Positions 16,131 through 24,297 of a DNA stretch of 64,000 bases are shown piece by piece. A program made the translations under genes and the position numbers. Location of the stretch: positions 3,086,001 to 3,150,000 of the forward strand of contig NC_013960.1 in assembly GCF_000024725.1 (NCBI RefSeq), written 5' to 3'. The notes under the pieces were generated by a model, which saw nothing but the letters and a program-made list of their open reading frames with translations, did no database searches and was not told where the DNA came from. The DNA is from Nitrosococcus halophilus Nc 4. GTDB lineage: Bacteria > Pseudomonadota > Gammaproteobacteria > Nitrosococcales > Nitrosococcaceae. Each line of letters opens with the position of its first letter. Positions within the stretch are counted from its first letter, which is position 1.

Positions 16131-18306
16131 CCTTAGACTGCTTAGAAGGGGTATCAACCTTGAAGTATTGAGCCTTTTCATAGGTACATCCATTACCAAC
16201 TTCAATAAGCACGCCTACAACATCAGGAGACTCAGTACACAGTGCAATTGCGCTTGCTTTGTCATTGATCTTTTTCCATTCGATAGGGTGCTTTGAGCTT
16301 TGCATCCAAACGAATAGCGGCTGACCATCGCCAGCAAATGCGAAGTAGCGTTCAGGGTGCTGTCCTATAGTTTTTCCTAAATCCGACAACAACTTGGCAA
16401 GGTCATTACGTGCTTGCTCACCATAGTTACGGATAAGACTTTCGGCTAAAAGCCATCCCTGCGCACGGGTAGCATCGAGTGCTCCAAGCAGATTCAACAA
16501 CTCTTTCGGAAACTTCTGTGTTGGAATTGGATTGTCTTCCCAACTCTCACCCTCGAAGCTTCTATCGATAACATTACTCATACCATCCCACACCACCAAG
16601 TTAGCTTCGCCGTGCCTAAATTGGTCAGCAATGTCCTCATCAAAGCGGTTCTTGGTTATGTACGCGCCAAGATGATCAAACTCGTCAAACAGATGAGCGC
16701 GCCTAATTCCAGCAACAGCCTGGCGCACTTCCATGTAGTGTGCAAACATCCCAGGTGTAGGCAGAATACGCTTTAGGACAAACAGATCATCAATAGACAT
16801 TGATACAAAAGCATGTTTTCCGAGAAGCGGTTCAACCTGAGGCAATTCCTTGCAAAAAGAAGAAAATGGCGAGAATGACTCGACTGTCAATCCAATGGGC
16901 AACATTACACGATAGTCAGAGTGACGAATTCGACCACACTCTTCATATTTGCCGTCCGCACGCTTGTAGAGCGGAACCTCATCCGCAGAATTTAGATAAT
17001 TAAAGAAACGCTCGCACTGTCTGTAAGCCTTAAGAACCAAGTCCTGCACTGACTGGGCGTGCCGCTTAAAATCGAGTGCAGGCGAAGCAATAGTTGCTAC
17101 TGCACCCGCTTTAGCTTCAACGAGGTAGAGCACATCATCAACTAGTACTAGGGTGTCATTTTCGGACCACTGTTTAGTCACTGGGTCCTTATAATAAACC
17201 TCTTGGTAGACTGTCGCTCCCGGCAGCTGATCGGAGAGAATGTCTGGAAACGCTCCCTCACTCATTATCTTCTGACGGTCTTCGAAAGATTTCTTATAGT
17301 CCGGTTTTCTCTGCAACAGATTAAAAAGAAGTGCACGATACCCTGCGTCGCGGGTAAAACAGGGGTCAACAGCGTAGTAGTCCGATCCAAGTTGGATTAA
17401 GGGCTTTTTACGGGCGGGTAGTGTCCTGTAAGGGGTTCCTGCGAAGTCGCCTTTAGCGAAAAACTCAGTCTCTTCACCACGTTGATACGCCAGATCAGCT
17501 AATAGATCTGGTGGTAATTTCGTGTGACGACTGACATTGGCAATACCAGCTCGGAGCATATCGTCCATCGCTTGTCCAGCGGCTCGAGATTGATCTGCAT
17601 TTGCCGCAACCCACGCCTCCATAACATCTTCAAGAGGTTTTTCCTGCTCCATAGCAAAATTCTGAACAGCTTCAAACTGTTTCATCATTTCTTCCATGGC
17701 GTTCGCGTGACCCGCACGGGTAGCATTAGCCATATCTTGGAAGCCTTCTGCAATCTCAGTGGCTCCGACTCCATAGACCTCTTTCAAGACATCATTGTGG
17801 GGCGCAAGTACGTAGTTGTAAAATTCACCTTCTAAAACCTGGTAACGGTTACCTCTGAGCAAAACCCATGTCGATTTTATGTGGAATTCTATATCCGCCG
17901 TGTCAGGCCCAAATTCCTCATTGTCTGTATCAGCAGATGAGCCCATGGCGAAAAACATGGCTTGTTCTTTCAGCTTACAACTCTTTGCGAACAATTCTGC
18001 GCATTTCGCTTCATCGAATTCAACTTTGTCTGGGGCTACATCTGATGCTAGAACGGCATGAACGTACTCAAGCAGAAACTGGGTTTCATTAATCGTGTCA
18101 TCTGGACCATTAGTGTCTTGTTCTGCTGTAGCATCACCGCTGCCGGCCATCATTTTCATAAAGCGTTGTGCGTAGATGTATCCAAGAAGATCTTCAGGAG
18201 GCATGCCTACTATTAAGGCACGCATATCGGCAGCAGTTGTTTCCATATTTTTTATTAGATTGGCAACCGCTTCTTTCCGTTTTTGTTCAATAGTTAGTGG
18301 CGTCAT
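16117..18306 (-). CDS. Restriction-nuclease-like protein, SEC-C tail lost by frameshift
   Basis: A 729-residue protein without a known family name. Around residues 381-400 it has '[19 protein letters not shown]', the D...ExK core of a PD-(D/E)XK nuclease, followed by '[18 protein letters not shown]', a typical helix after this core. The N-terminal half is alpha-helical. The natural C-terminus would be a SEC-C zinc motif, now out of frame (16062-16130). The ATG at 18306 is preferred over a TTG at 18312. It lies downstream of an attC site and in the same orientation as the other cassette gene, so it looks like an integron cassette. A defence or DNA-processing role is inference. Confidence 0.6.
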   Translation of the reverse strand: MTPLTIEQKRKEAVANLIKNMETTAADMRALIVGMPPEDLLGYIYAQRFMKMMAGSGDATAEQDTNGPDDTINETQFLLEYVHAVLASDVAPDKVEFDEAKCAELFAKSCKLKEQAMFFAMGSSADTDNEEFGPDTADIEFHIKSTWVLLRGNRYQVLEGEFYNYVLAPHNDVLKEVYGVGATEIAEGFQDMANATRAGHANAMEEMMKQFEAVQNFAMEQEKPLEDVMEAWVAANADQSRAAGQAMDDMLRAGIANVSRHTKLPPDLLADLAYQRGEETEFFAKGDFAGTPYRTLPARKKPLIQLGSDYYAVDPCFTRDAGYRALLFNLLQRKPDYKKSFEDRQKIMSEGAFPDILSDQLPGATVYQEVYYKDPVTKQWSENDTLVLVDDVLYLVEAKAGAVATIASPALDFKRHAQSVQDLVLKAYRQCERFFNYLNSADEVPLYKRADGKYEECGRIRHSDYRVMLPIGLTVESFSPFSSFCKELPQVEPLLGKHAFVSMSIDDLFVLKRILPTPGMFAHYMEVRQAVAGIRRAHLFDEFDHLGAYITKNRFDEDIADQFRHGEANLVVWDGMSNVIDRSFEGESWEDNPIPTQKFPKELLNLLGALDATRAQGWLLAESLIRNYGEQARNDLAKLLSDLGKTIGQHPERYFAFAGDGQPLFVWMQSSKHPIEWKKINDKASAIALCTESPDVVGVLIEVGNGCTYEKAQYFKVDTPSKQSKENRS

Positions 18307-18406
18307 GAGCAATCTTGAATCAATGAGATCTCAGCTCGACTTTGTACTCAATCGAAACTGTCTTCATACGAAATCGGGCATTGAGCATTGTAGCGTTTCT
18401 GGGGCC

Positions 18407-18484
18407 GTATAACGCTCCGCATCAGCCGCGGATTTACCGCAGCGAAGCGAAGGTAAATACGTCGGCTGGATGCGATGTTTAGCC
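18407..18484 (-). other. Integron attC recombination site
   Basis: On the minus strand the 78-bp segment opens with GGCTAAAC and ends with GCGTTATAC, the two outer core boxes. Inside them, CGCATCCAGCCG pairs with CGGCTGATGCGG leaving one extrahelical base, as integrase recognition requires. The centre holds a further 7-bp stem (ATTTACC/GGTAAAT), the variable terminal structure. The stop codon of the upstream cassette gene lies in the first box. These features together are diagnostic of attC. Confidence 0.82.
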
Positions 18485-19336
18485 ATTTTCTCGCACCGAC
18501 TCGACAACTTCGATGCCTAGCACGTTCTTGAGCGGAATAAGCCTTGAAGGTAGCTCAGACTCAAGTGCCAGGATAGCGCGTGCATTCTGCGGCAGCCCGG
18601 AAGACAACTGCATTGCCTCCAGCACAGCCTTGTACTTCACGCACTGAAAAAGCCCCCTTGTAATGTCTGCGTGGTTTGAGATTGCTGACTTGACCTCCAC
18701 TGCTACCCAATCTTTCTTATCTTGGAAGTGAATGTCGGCAGCGTCTCCTGATGCGAGCGCGAACTCGGTGACACCAGTTGGTGTGCCAGTGGGCAAGCCG
18801 ACAATAGAGGGATTCTTAGCGACATATTCTTTGAGGCGCCTGTGGGTGTCGCTCTCGCCGCCACCTCCGAAGGCTGCGGCCTTCTTGAGTTGAACTGAGA
18901 AATCTACCTCTGTAGGTGCTAGAGAAAGGACAGACAGCACCTCGCGCCAACGCTTGTATGCATATACGTGCTGCAACTCTGCCTCGACGATAGCTCGTTG
19001 CTGGCGCCTACTGAGGGATGAGAATGCCTCTTTCTTGACAAGAAACCAGCCAATGCCCTCACCAGGCAGCCCCGTGCTCTTGTTAACGACCAAGCATTGA
19101 ATAGGAGGGATTTTCTGCTTCCATGCCTTGGACAGATTTTCGAGCGTAGTACCGATGCTGCCAAGCACGAAGTTCAGGTTTCTTGGATTCGGAATTCCGA
19201 CTTCTTCCGCTAATGCGGAGTAAACGATGGGTGTGCCAGCCTCAGCTTGGCGCACCAAAATCGGAAGCACCGCCCTCGCTCTAGTCTGATAGAGCTTGTC
19301 CCCCGAGATTGGCGCTGCGATCTTTGCCGTATCCAC
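18479..19336 (-). CDS. PD-(D/E)XK nuclease-like protein in an integron cassette
   Basis: A 285-residue protein starting with GTG, with GGAAAG upstream. The N-terminal part looks like a winged helix ('YSALAEEVGIPNPRNLNFVLGSIG'). The C-terminal part has 'ADIHFQDKKDWVAVEVKSA' near residue 210, a restriction-type D...ExK core, with upstream 'ESDTHRRLKEYVA' supplying the usual helix. Nuclease activity on DNA is likely; whether it is a restriction enzyme or another defence effector is unknown. Gene plus attC (18407-18484) form a complete cassette, whose left junction is GTTAGCC near 19351-19357. No methyltransferase is adjacent. Confidence 0.7.
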   Translation of the reverse strand: MDTAKIAAPISGDKLYQTRARAVLPILVRQAEAGTPIVYSALAEEVGIPNPRNLNFVLGSIGTTLENLSKAWKQKIPPIQCLVVNKSTGLPGEGIGWFLVKKEAFSSLSRRQQRAIVEAELQHVYAYKRWREVLSVLSLAPTEVDFSVQLKKAAAFGGGGESDTHRRLKEYVAKNPSIVGLPTGTPTGVTEFALASGDAADIHFQDKKDWVAVEVKSAISNHADITRGLFQCVKYKAVLEAMQLSSGLPQNARAILALESELPSRLIPLKNVLGIEVVESVRENG

Positions 19337-19451
19337 AAGCTTTCCATCAAATGGCTAACATAGAGTAGATATAAAAAATCTCCCTTATAACAGAAAGTTT
19401 TTCTCCATATAATACGAATTATTTATTCCAATAACACAGCTTAATTTCTGC
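19337..19451 (-). promoter_or_regulatory. Presumed attI and cassette promoter region of the relic integron
   Basis: This 115-bp AT-rich gap separates the intI stub (plus strand) from the first cassette (minus strand). It contains GTTAGCC near the cassette start, matching the G/TT crossover point of an attI-cassette junction. By analogy with working integrons, the integrase promoter and the cassette promoter should both lie here, but no promoter boxes are convincing. Confidence 0.45.
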
Positions 19452-19562
19452 ATGGCTAAATCCCCTTTTTTAGAGCAGGTTCGTCAAACCGTCCGTGTTC
19501 GCCATTTTACTGGTACCCTATCGACTCCCCCACTACCATCTTTAACCCTCCGACGCAGTTGA
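19452..19562 (+). pseudogene. intI: Truncated integron integrase (intI) N-terminus
   Basis: The frame opens MAKSPFLEQVRQTVRVRHF, which matches the N-terminus of chromosomal integron integrases (typically SPFLxQVRxxIRxRHYSIRTEQAY). The similarity breaks after about 19 codons, and a stop follows at 19560. The orientation is divergent from the cassettes, with attI between, exactly the integron layout. The catalytic tyrosine recombinase domain is absent, so the integron can no longer shuffle cassettes by itself. The break borders P4-like phage DNA, which may have replaced the rest. Confidence 0.65.
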
Positions 19563-19894
19563 CACCATCTCCACTCTCGACTAGCTTTAAAAGCGCAACG
19601 GCAAAATCCGTTGCCGGGCGTCAGAACCCGCAATACCGGAAGGCGCGCAGCGCCACAGGCGCTTTTTTTGTGCCCACGATTTATGGCGGGCTGTGCGGGG
19701 CACCCTTCGGGGTGGCCGGTTGCCTTTTGGGCCGGTTTCTGACCCCCGTGCAGTCCGTCGCCACTTTCCGGCGTCAGAACCGGAAGCGACGGCTCCTAAC
19801 CCAACCAGAAGGAGTCCGCTATGAACTCTCGTGCTCAAACCGTCGAAACCCTTCCTCTGATTTGCTGGAAAAACCAGCCGGTCATCACCAGTGA
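19559..19894 (+). CDS. Ash-family phage protein or regulatory leader
   Basis: A 111-residue frame (TTG start) contains 'KSVAGRQNPQYRKARSATGAFFVPTIYGGLCGAPFGVAGCLLGRFLTPVQSVA', the pattern of the P4-phage Ash family (the SAAGxxNP, YGGxxxG and FLTPV motifs). In P4 this region also makes a structured regulatory RNA, and the DNA here is rich in hairpins (for example 19650-19672). The frame runs into the start of the antirepressor gene at 19821. Either a small protein, a leader RNA, or both are possible. Confidence 0.5.
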   Translation: MTPSPLSTSFKSATAKSVAGRQNPQYRKARSATGAFFVPTIYGGLCGAPFGVAGCLLGRFLTPVQSVATFRRQNRKRRLLTQPEGVRYELSCSNRRNPSSDLLEKPAGHHQ

Positions 19895-20871
19895 ATTACT
19901 GGCGTCGGTGTATGGCGTTGAAGGACACCAAATCCGCCAAAACTTCAACAACAATGCCGACCGATTTGTTGAAGGCATCCACCATTTTAAGCTAACCGGC
20001 TCAGATTTAAAGGAATTTAGGAGCAAAGTCGAAATTTTCGATTTACCTATAAGTTGGTAAATTTGCGCATCACTTAACGCTTTGGACAGAACGGGGCACG
20101 GTACGCTATGCCAAGATGCTAGGCACGGACAAAGCCTGGGAAGTGCAAGATAAACTGGAAGCCTTCTACTTCACCCGCAAAGCCGAAGCAACCCAACCCG
20201 AACCACCCCACCTGACCTACGCCACCAAAGAACAACGCAAACCCCTCATCAAAGCCGTGCGCCGTCTGGTCAGCGTCTCCCACGCCAAGGGCAAGCCCCT
20301 CAGCTTTGAGGACGCCCACAGCATCATCAATCTGAAAATGGGCGTGGACAGTGTGGAGGCCCTCACCCTGGAGCAAATCCCCAAGGCCATGACCCTGGTG
20401 GGGGAAATCCTGGAGCGGGTGGTTCTGGAAGGGGAGTACATCGGCAAGGATGACGCCCCTTATCCTGATCCCGAACCTCGCATCTCCCACGCCCAACGCC
20501 AGGAACTCCATGAAGCCATTGGCCTAGCCCTCGCGGGAACGGGCTATGAATTCGGCAATAAGAGCGCCGAGCAATGGGTTTACAACCGGCTGCGGATAAA
20601 GTTGCACCTTCGCCACAGCGAGGACATGCACCCGGACCAATTTCCCGAGGCCATGACGGAAGTGAAACAGTTGAAGCAAGACGTCTCCGGCTATTGTAGC
20701 TTTCGCGCCAAGCAGCGGAAGATTCTTTGCCAGGAGATTATCGGTGGAGGCATGCCTTGGACTCCCCATTTGGTCAAGCAATTGGAAGCGGAGCTGAAGC
20801 AGGCCGTGCCGCCCCGCCCCGATTGGCTGTTGATGCGCGAAAAACTACTGCGCCAAGCCGAGGAAAACTAA
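19821..20871 (+). pseudogene. ORF6N-domain phage antirepressor, frameshifted
   Basis: The first part (19821-20060) encodes an ORF6N/KilA-type domain: 'LPLICWKNQPVITSELLASVYGVEGHQIRQNFNNN', then 'RFVEGIHHFKLTG'. It stops at 'DLPISW'. Removing one T near 20053 restores GKFAHHLTLWTERGTVRYAK and joins the downstream frame (from 20116), which carries the C-terminal part 'MLGTDKAWEVQDKLEAFYF' and about 230 more residues. So one insertion has split a phage-type regulatory protein. Shine-Dalgarno GAAGGAG precedes the ATG. The downstream part may still be made. Confidence 0.7.
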
Positions 20872-20885
20872 AATCCCTCCACTCC

Positions 20886-20910
20886 GGCCCCGCTGCTTCG
20901 GTGGTGGGGC
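20886..20910. terminator. Possible stem-loop after the antirepressor
   Basis: GCCCC...GGGGC with further partial pairing around a TTCGG-type loop lies 15 bp after the stop codon, followed by AT-rich DNA. It is a weak candidate for a terminator. Confidence 0.35.
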
Positions 20911-20960
20911 TAATATAATAGTTATACTTCCACCGTAATACTGAAAAACTGACTGGAGGG

Positions 20961-21401
20961 ATGATGACAAATCCTACCCAAGACTATTATGCCTGGACCC
21001 AAGAGACTATTGAGAAGCTACGCCAGGGCAAGTTTAGCGAGGTCAATATGGAGGACTTGATCGAGGAATTAGAAGATATGGGGGGCAGCGAGCGCAACGA
21101 GCTAGAGAACCGTTTGACCGTGCTACTGATGCACCTGCTCAAGTGGAAGTATCAGCCGAACTACAGAGGACGGAGTTGGCAGCTAACCCTCAAAGAGCAG
21201 CGGCTGAAAATAAAGATCCGCCTCAAAAAAAGCCCGAGCCTAAAGCCGCGATTGCCTGAACTTGGAGAAGATGCTTATTTGGTCGCGGTGGTTGCCGCGG
21301 CACGGGAGACCGGCTTGGATGAGAGCGCCTTCCCCGCCACCTTCGAGGAAACGGGCTGGACCTGGGAGCAGGTGCAGGACATGGAGTATCTTCCAGACTA
21401 A
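20961..21401 (+). CDS. DUF29 family protein, second copy
   Basis: A 146-residue DUF29 protein: 'DYYAWTQETIEKLRQGKFSEVNMEDLIEELEDMGGSERNELENRL', 'VLLMHLLKWKYQPNYRGRSW' and 'SAFPATFEETGWTWEQVQDMEYLPD'. It shares its plan with the gene at 14494 but differs at many positions, so the two are old paralogues or separate arrivals. A strong GGAGGG sits directly before the first ATG, which makes the second ATG (20964) slightly better spaced. Function unknown. Confidence 0.87.
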   Translation: MMTNPTQDYYAWTQETIEKLRQGKFSEVNMEDLIEELEDMGGSERNELENRLTVLLMHLLKWKYQPNYRGRSWQLTLKEQRLKIKIRLKKSPSLKPRLPELGEDAYLVAVVAAARETGLDESAFPATFEETGWTWEQVQDMEYLPD

Positions 21402-21435
21402 AGTGTACTTGCACTACTGATGAACAGGCGGCCCT

Positions 21436-21512
21436 CGCCGCGTGGGCGGCGGGGTCGCTTGCTTGACAAAACCCAAACTGTTTGACAAACCAGCCCCGCC
21501 GCCCACGCGGCG
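21436..21512. repeat. Perfect 19-bp inverted repeat made of two self-complementary hairpins
   Basis: CGCCGCGTGGGCGGCGGGG (21436-21454) and its exact complement (21494-21512) are 39 bp apart. Each arm also folds on itself (CGCCGC with GCGGCG). The element lies between the convergent DUF29 and hicAB genes and may terminate both. The spacer contains TTGACAAA twice. Confidence 0.6.
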
Positions 21513-21527
21513 GGGCATTTCAAAATC

Positions 21528-21854
21528 CTATTTCGCATTCCTCAGGACCTCGGTCACCCACTGGTTGATGCTTTTCCCGTGCGCCTCCGCCATCATCGCA
21601 CAATGGGCATGGACTTCTGGCGGGATACGCAACATCAAGTTTCCGGAGTAGGGCTTCTGTGGTTTTACGCCTGCCTTTTCACTAAGCTCAAGATAGCCCT
21701 CAACGGTTTTTTTAAAGCTCTCCTCCAGCTCATCCACGGTAGAACCATGGAAACCGACGATATCGGTGATTCCCACCAATCTCCCGACGAAGATACGATC
21801 GTCGGGGTCGTACTCGATGCGGGCAACATAGCCTTTGTATGTCATCACGCTCAT
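21528..21854 (-). CDS. hicB: HicB antitoxin with ribbon-helix-helix tail
   Basis: A 108-residue HicB: partial RNase-H-like fold 'YKGYVARIEYDPDDRIFVGRLVGITDIVGFHGSTVDELEESFKKTVEGYLE', then a C-terminal ribbon-helix-helix 'GNLMLRIPPEVHAHCAMMAEAHGKSINQWVTEVL'. It neutralises HicA and, through the DNA-binding tail, represses the operon. The ATG overlaps the hicA stop (ATGA), so translation is coupled. Confidence 0.9.
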   Translation of the reverse strand: MSVMTYKGYVARIEYDPDDRIFVGRLVGITDIVGFHGSTVDELEESFKKTVEGYLELSEKAGVKPQKPYSGNLMLRIPPEVHAHCAMMAEAHGKSINQWVTEVLRNAK

Positions 21855-22105
21855 GGGTTGACTCCTGCATTTTCTAAAAACTGTCGGACGAGTTTTACCC
21901 GATATTTCAGCGCCTCTTTTCTCGGGTGTGGCCTATGAACATCAAGGCGCTTGCCGCCCAGGTAAAAAGACACCTGAGAACCGTTTCCCTCCACCACTTT
22001 AGCCCCTAGCGCCACCAGTAACGCTTCTATTTTTTTCCATTCCAGATTGCTGTTGACTGGATTGTGGAAAATAGCTTCTAGGGTCTTGCGGTGCTTTGTG
22101 TTCAT
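21851..22105 (-). CDS. hicA: HicA mRNA interferase toxin
   Basis: An 84-residue HicA from MNTKHRKTLE. It shows the double-stranded-RNA-binding-like fold 'NLEWKKIEALLVALGAKVVEGNGSQVSFYLGGKRLDVHRPHP' with the catalytic His in 'DVHRPHP' of the variant that lacks the classical GSH motif. The start at 22105 is chosen because the palindromic operator (22114-22134) lies just upstream; a longer frame to 22135 would include it. Toxin then antitoxin order is standard. Confidence 0.87.
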   Translation of the reverse strand: MNTKHRKTLEAIFHNPVNSNLEWKKIEALLVALGAKVVEGNGSQVSFYLGGKRLDVHRPHPRKEALKYRVKLVRQFLENAGVNP

Positions 22106-22113
22106 GGTAAAAA

Positions 22114-22134
22114 TGATAGCATATTTTGCTATCA
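22114..22134. promoter_or_regulatory. Palindromic operator of hicAB
   Basis: A 21-bp near-perfect palindrome, TGATAGCA...TGCTATCA with a 5-bp AT centre, sits 9 bp upstream of hicA in its promoter region. It is a natural binding site for the HicB ribbon-helix-helix dimer. Confidence 0.6.
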
Positions 22135-22135
22135 T

Positions 22136-22571
22136 TATGAGGGCCTGCGGCTGAAGGTTTATCAGGATAAGTTCGGCAAGCTCACCATTAGGAGGACAGG
22201 AGCATCACCAAGCAAGAGTCGGAAATGCCGCTGGTCAACGATGTGCTCGACTTCCAGCGCCGGCTGTCCAAGTATTCCTGGTTTCTGGTGATGAACAAGA
22301 CCCGCCAAGGGGTCATTGTCAACATGGCCTACAATTTTGAATCCCATCGATAAATTGGTGGAATACTTTGCTCCCCAGGCGGCCCTCAAGGGCCACGCCG
22401 CCCGGCCCTCCCGCAAGCGTAAATTCCACCGGGACAACGCCGCCCCCAACCTTCCCTTCGGCTCAGGATTTGAAGCCTATCCCATGGCCTAGGTAGGGGT
22501 ATCCTTACTCTTAAACATGTTGGTCAGTGGCTAGCCGTCTGCCAGGAGGGGATAACCCCCTCATCGCTGTG
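22136..22571. other. Decayed coding DNA between hicA and the VOC gene
   Basis: Fragments with protein-like composition are present. One reads MPLVNDVLDFQRRLSKYSWF from about 22225, another RKRKFHRDNAAPNLPFGSGF from about 22395. None has a start, a full domain or a family I can name, and frames are broken. Probably a degraded gene. Confidence 0.4.
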
Positions 22572-22955
22572 CTATCCACCGCTGCCATAAGGACGGGTGA
22601 TGATTTCAAGAAGATGACCATTAGGATCTTTGAAGTACATCCCGCGACCGCCGTCGTTGTGATTGATCTCGCCCGGACGGTGCTGGCCGGGGTCGGCCCA
22701 GTATTGGAGCCCATGCTTGCGGATACGATCAAAAATCGGGTCGAACTCATCTTCACTGACGAGAAAGGCATAGTGCTGCCCTGCGATCTCGCCTTGGGTT
22801 TCATAGAAATCAAGTGAAACGCCATTGCTAAGTTCAACGACGAGGAATGGTCCAAAGGGGTGGGGGACCGGCAGGCCAAGGATTTCAGTGAGGAACGTGG
22901 CCGACCTTTGCTTGTCATAGCACAAAACAAGGGTGTGATTGAGTTGTACGCTCAT
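22572..22955 (-). CDS. VOC family (glyoxalase-like) protein
   Basis: A 127-residue protein with the vicinal-oxygen-chelate fold: 'LNHTLVLCYDKQRSATFLTEILGLP', 'FLVVELSNGVSLDFYE', 'HYAFLVSEDEFDPIFDRIRKHG' and 'GGRGMYFKDPNGHLLEIITRPYG'. Metal-ligand positions (His4-like 'NHTL', His in 'QHYAF', Glu in 'HLLEI') are present, so it is probably an active metalloenzyme such as a lyase, dioxygenase or resistance protein. The substrate cannot be told. Confidence 0.88.
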   Translation of the reverse strand: MSVQLNHTLVLCYDKQRSATFLTEILGLPVPHPFGPFLVVELSNGVSLDFYETQGEIAGQHYAFLVSEDEFDPIFDRIRKHGLQYWADPGQHRPGEINHNDGGRGMYFKDPNGHLLEIITRPYGSGG

Positions 22956-23233
22956 CGGTGGTGCTCACTGGCAGTGGGCTTGTAAATTTTTTGACCGTGA
23001 CGAATATCACGCAGTTCAACTAGAAAGTTTCGAGACGGGGTATTGAAGTAACTCCGCCATTGCGGCTTCGGACCTTGCATCATTTTATCACTTGAGAGTT
23101 AAGTTACATAATTCATTGCATTCGCTCTACTTCTCATTCGGCCGTCCTGCGGCGAAAGTTAGTTGATTGAAGACTCTGGTTAAGATACTCTAGGCGATGA
23201 GAAGCTATTTACATTTTTTTCGGTTTTTATAGC

Positions 23234-24196
23234 ATGATGGAAACAATTTCCACGCTTTTCGTGTCCAGAAAACAGGGCTTTCATAATGCTATCTTATCGG
23301 CTGATCCGAAGGAAATTCCTCAGGTTACGCAAGAGACGTTGTGGGTTTTATACAATGATTACCTTTCTCAAGAGGAGCAATCGCCTGCGTTTGAAAATAT
23401 AATCAAGGTGTTTTTTGGCCTTGTGGCTGACGCGGTACAGAATGCATCCACCCTCTCGAATCTTGTAAATCAGTCTGAGCGTGATCGCCCTTCTGAAGAC
23501 ATGCTCGCAGAGGATCAGGCGGCATCATCTAGAATGGAAGCTCCCCTTAGCGAGGGGGAAGGCCTGCTATGGAAGGCAACGTTCGCCATGGCAAGCGCGT
23601 TATTTCTCTCTATCCTCCTTGAGCTCACGGTGCTCAGCGCCCTTTTAGCTATTGTCATCGCCTTAACGGCTTATCTTGTTTTGTCTGGAAAGTGGTCGGA
23701 GGTAGTCAAGAGTTGGCCTTTCAACCTTATGATAAAGCGTAAAACATCGAGGAAAACCTTCGCAAATAATCTAGATGCCGAGCAAGAGCAAGATGAACGG
23801 GAGGCTCAGATTCGCGCTTATATCGCAGGATTTGAGAGTCTGTTGCGGAGGATGGATGTCATACTGGAGATGATACACAAGGCTGTTCCTACGCCTTCGT
23901 TAAGGGCGTCAATCCCTGTAAGCGAGACGACCTTGCAATTCATGCAGGACTTGGCGGAGGCGGCACAACAAGAGAATGGGGCCTTTGCGCTGCAGTTGGT
24001 GCACAGTCGGCTCGGAGCAGTGGCTTCGAGCCTCCATCTCGACCTCTGTGAGTATTCGCCCGAGATAGCGGCATGCTTCGTAGTGGATACCGCCATGAGC
24101 GGGGAAGGCGAAATACCAGGTACCCAGACTATCAAACCAGCAATCATGCGCGATGGTGAATGCTTACTGCCTGGTTACGCTAGACAGGTGAGCTAA
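23234..24196 (+). CDS. Membrane protein with a GrpE-like C-terminal region
   Basis: A 320-residue protein of unknown family. Residues 1-110 are soluble and acidic, 115-152 hold one long or two short membrane helices, and 185-240 are charged and coiled-coil prone. The C-terminus, 'LGAVASSLHLDLCEYSPEIAACFVV' then 'TIKPAIMRDGECLLPGYARQV', resembles the beta-domain of GrpE nucleotide-exchange factors (RPA...DGxLLxPG). It lies 101 bp upstream of an Hsp70-like gene on the same strand, which fits an exchange factor acting on that partner. The GrpE link is inference from pattern and context. Confidence 0.55.
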   Translation: MMETISTLFVSRKQGFHNAILSADPKEIPQVTQETLWVLYNDYLSQEEQSPAFENIIKVFFGLVADAVQNASTLSNLVNQSERDRPSEDMLAEDQAASSRMEAPLSEGEGLLWKATFAMASALFLSILLELTVLSALLAIVIALTAYLVLSGKWSEVVKSWPFNLMIKRKTSRKTFANNLDAEQEQDEREAQIRAYIAGFESLLRRMDVILEMIHKAVPTPSLRASIPVSETTLQFMQDLAEAAQQENGAFALQLVHSRLGAVASSLHLDLCEYSPEIAACFVVDTAMSGEGEIPGTQTIKPAIMRDGECLLPGYARQVS

Positions 24197-24297
24197 TGGC
24201 GCTTTCTCGCAAGATCGGGGGTTAGGACATAACGACTATTAAAAACTTTGACGGTTTCCAGGAACTAGGTGAGCGGTGAGGAAGTGAGAGGTACGGC

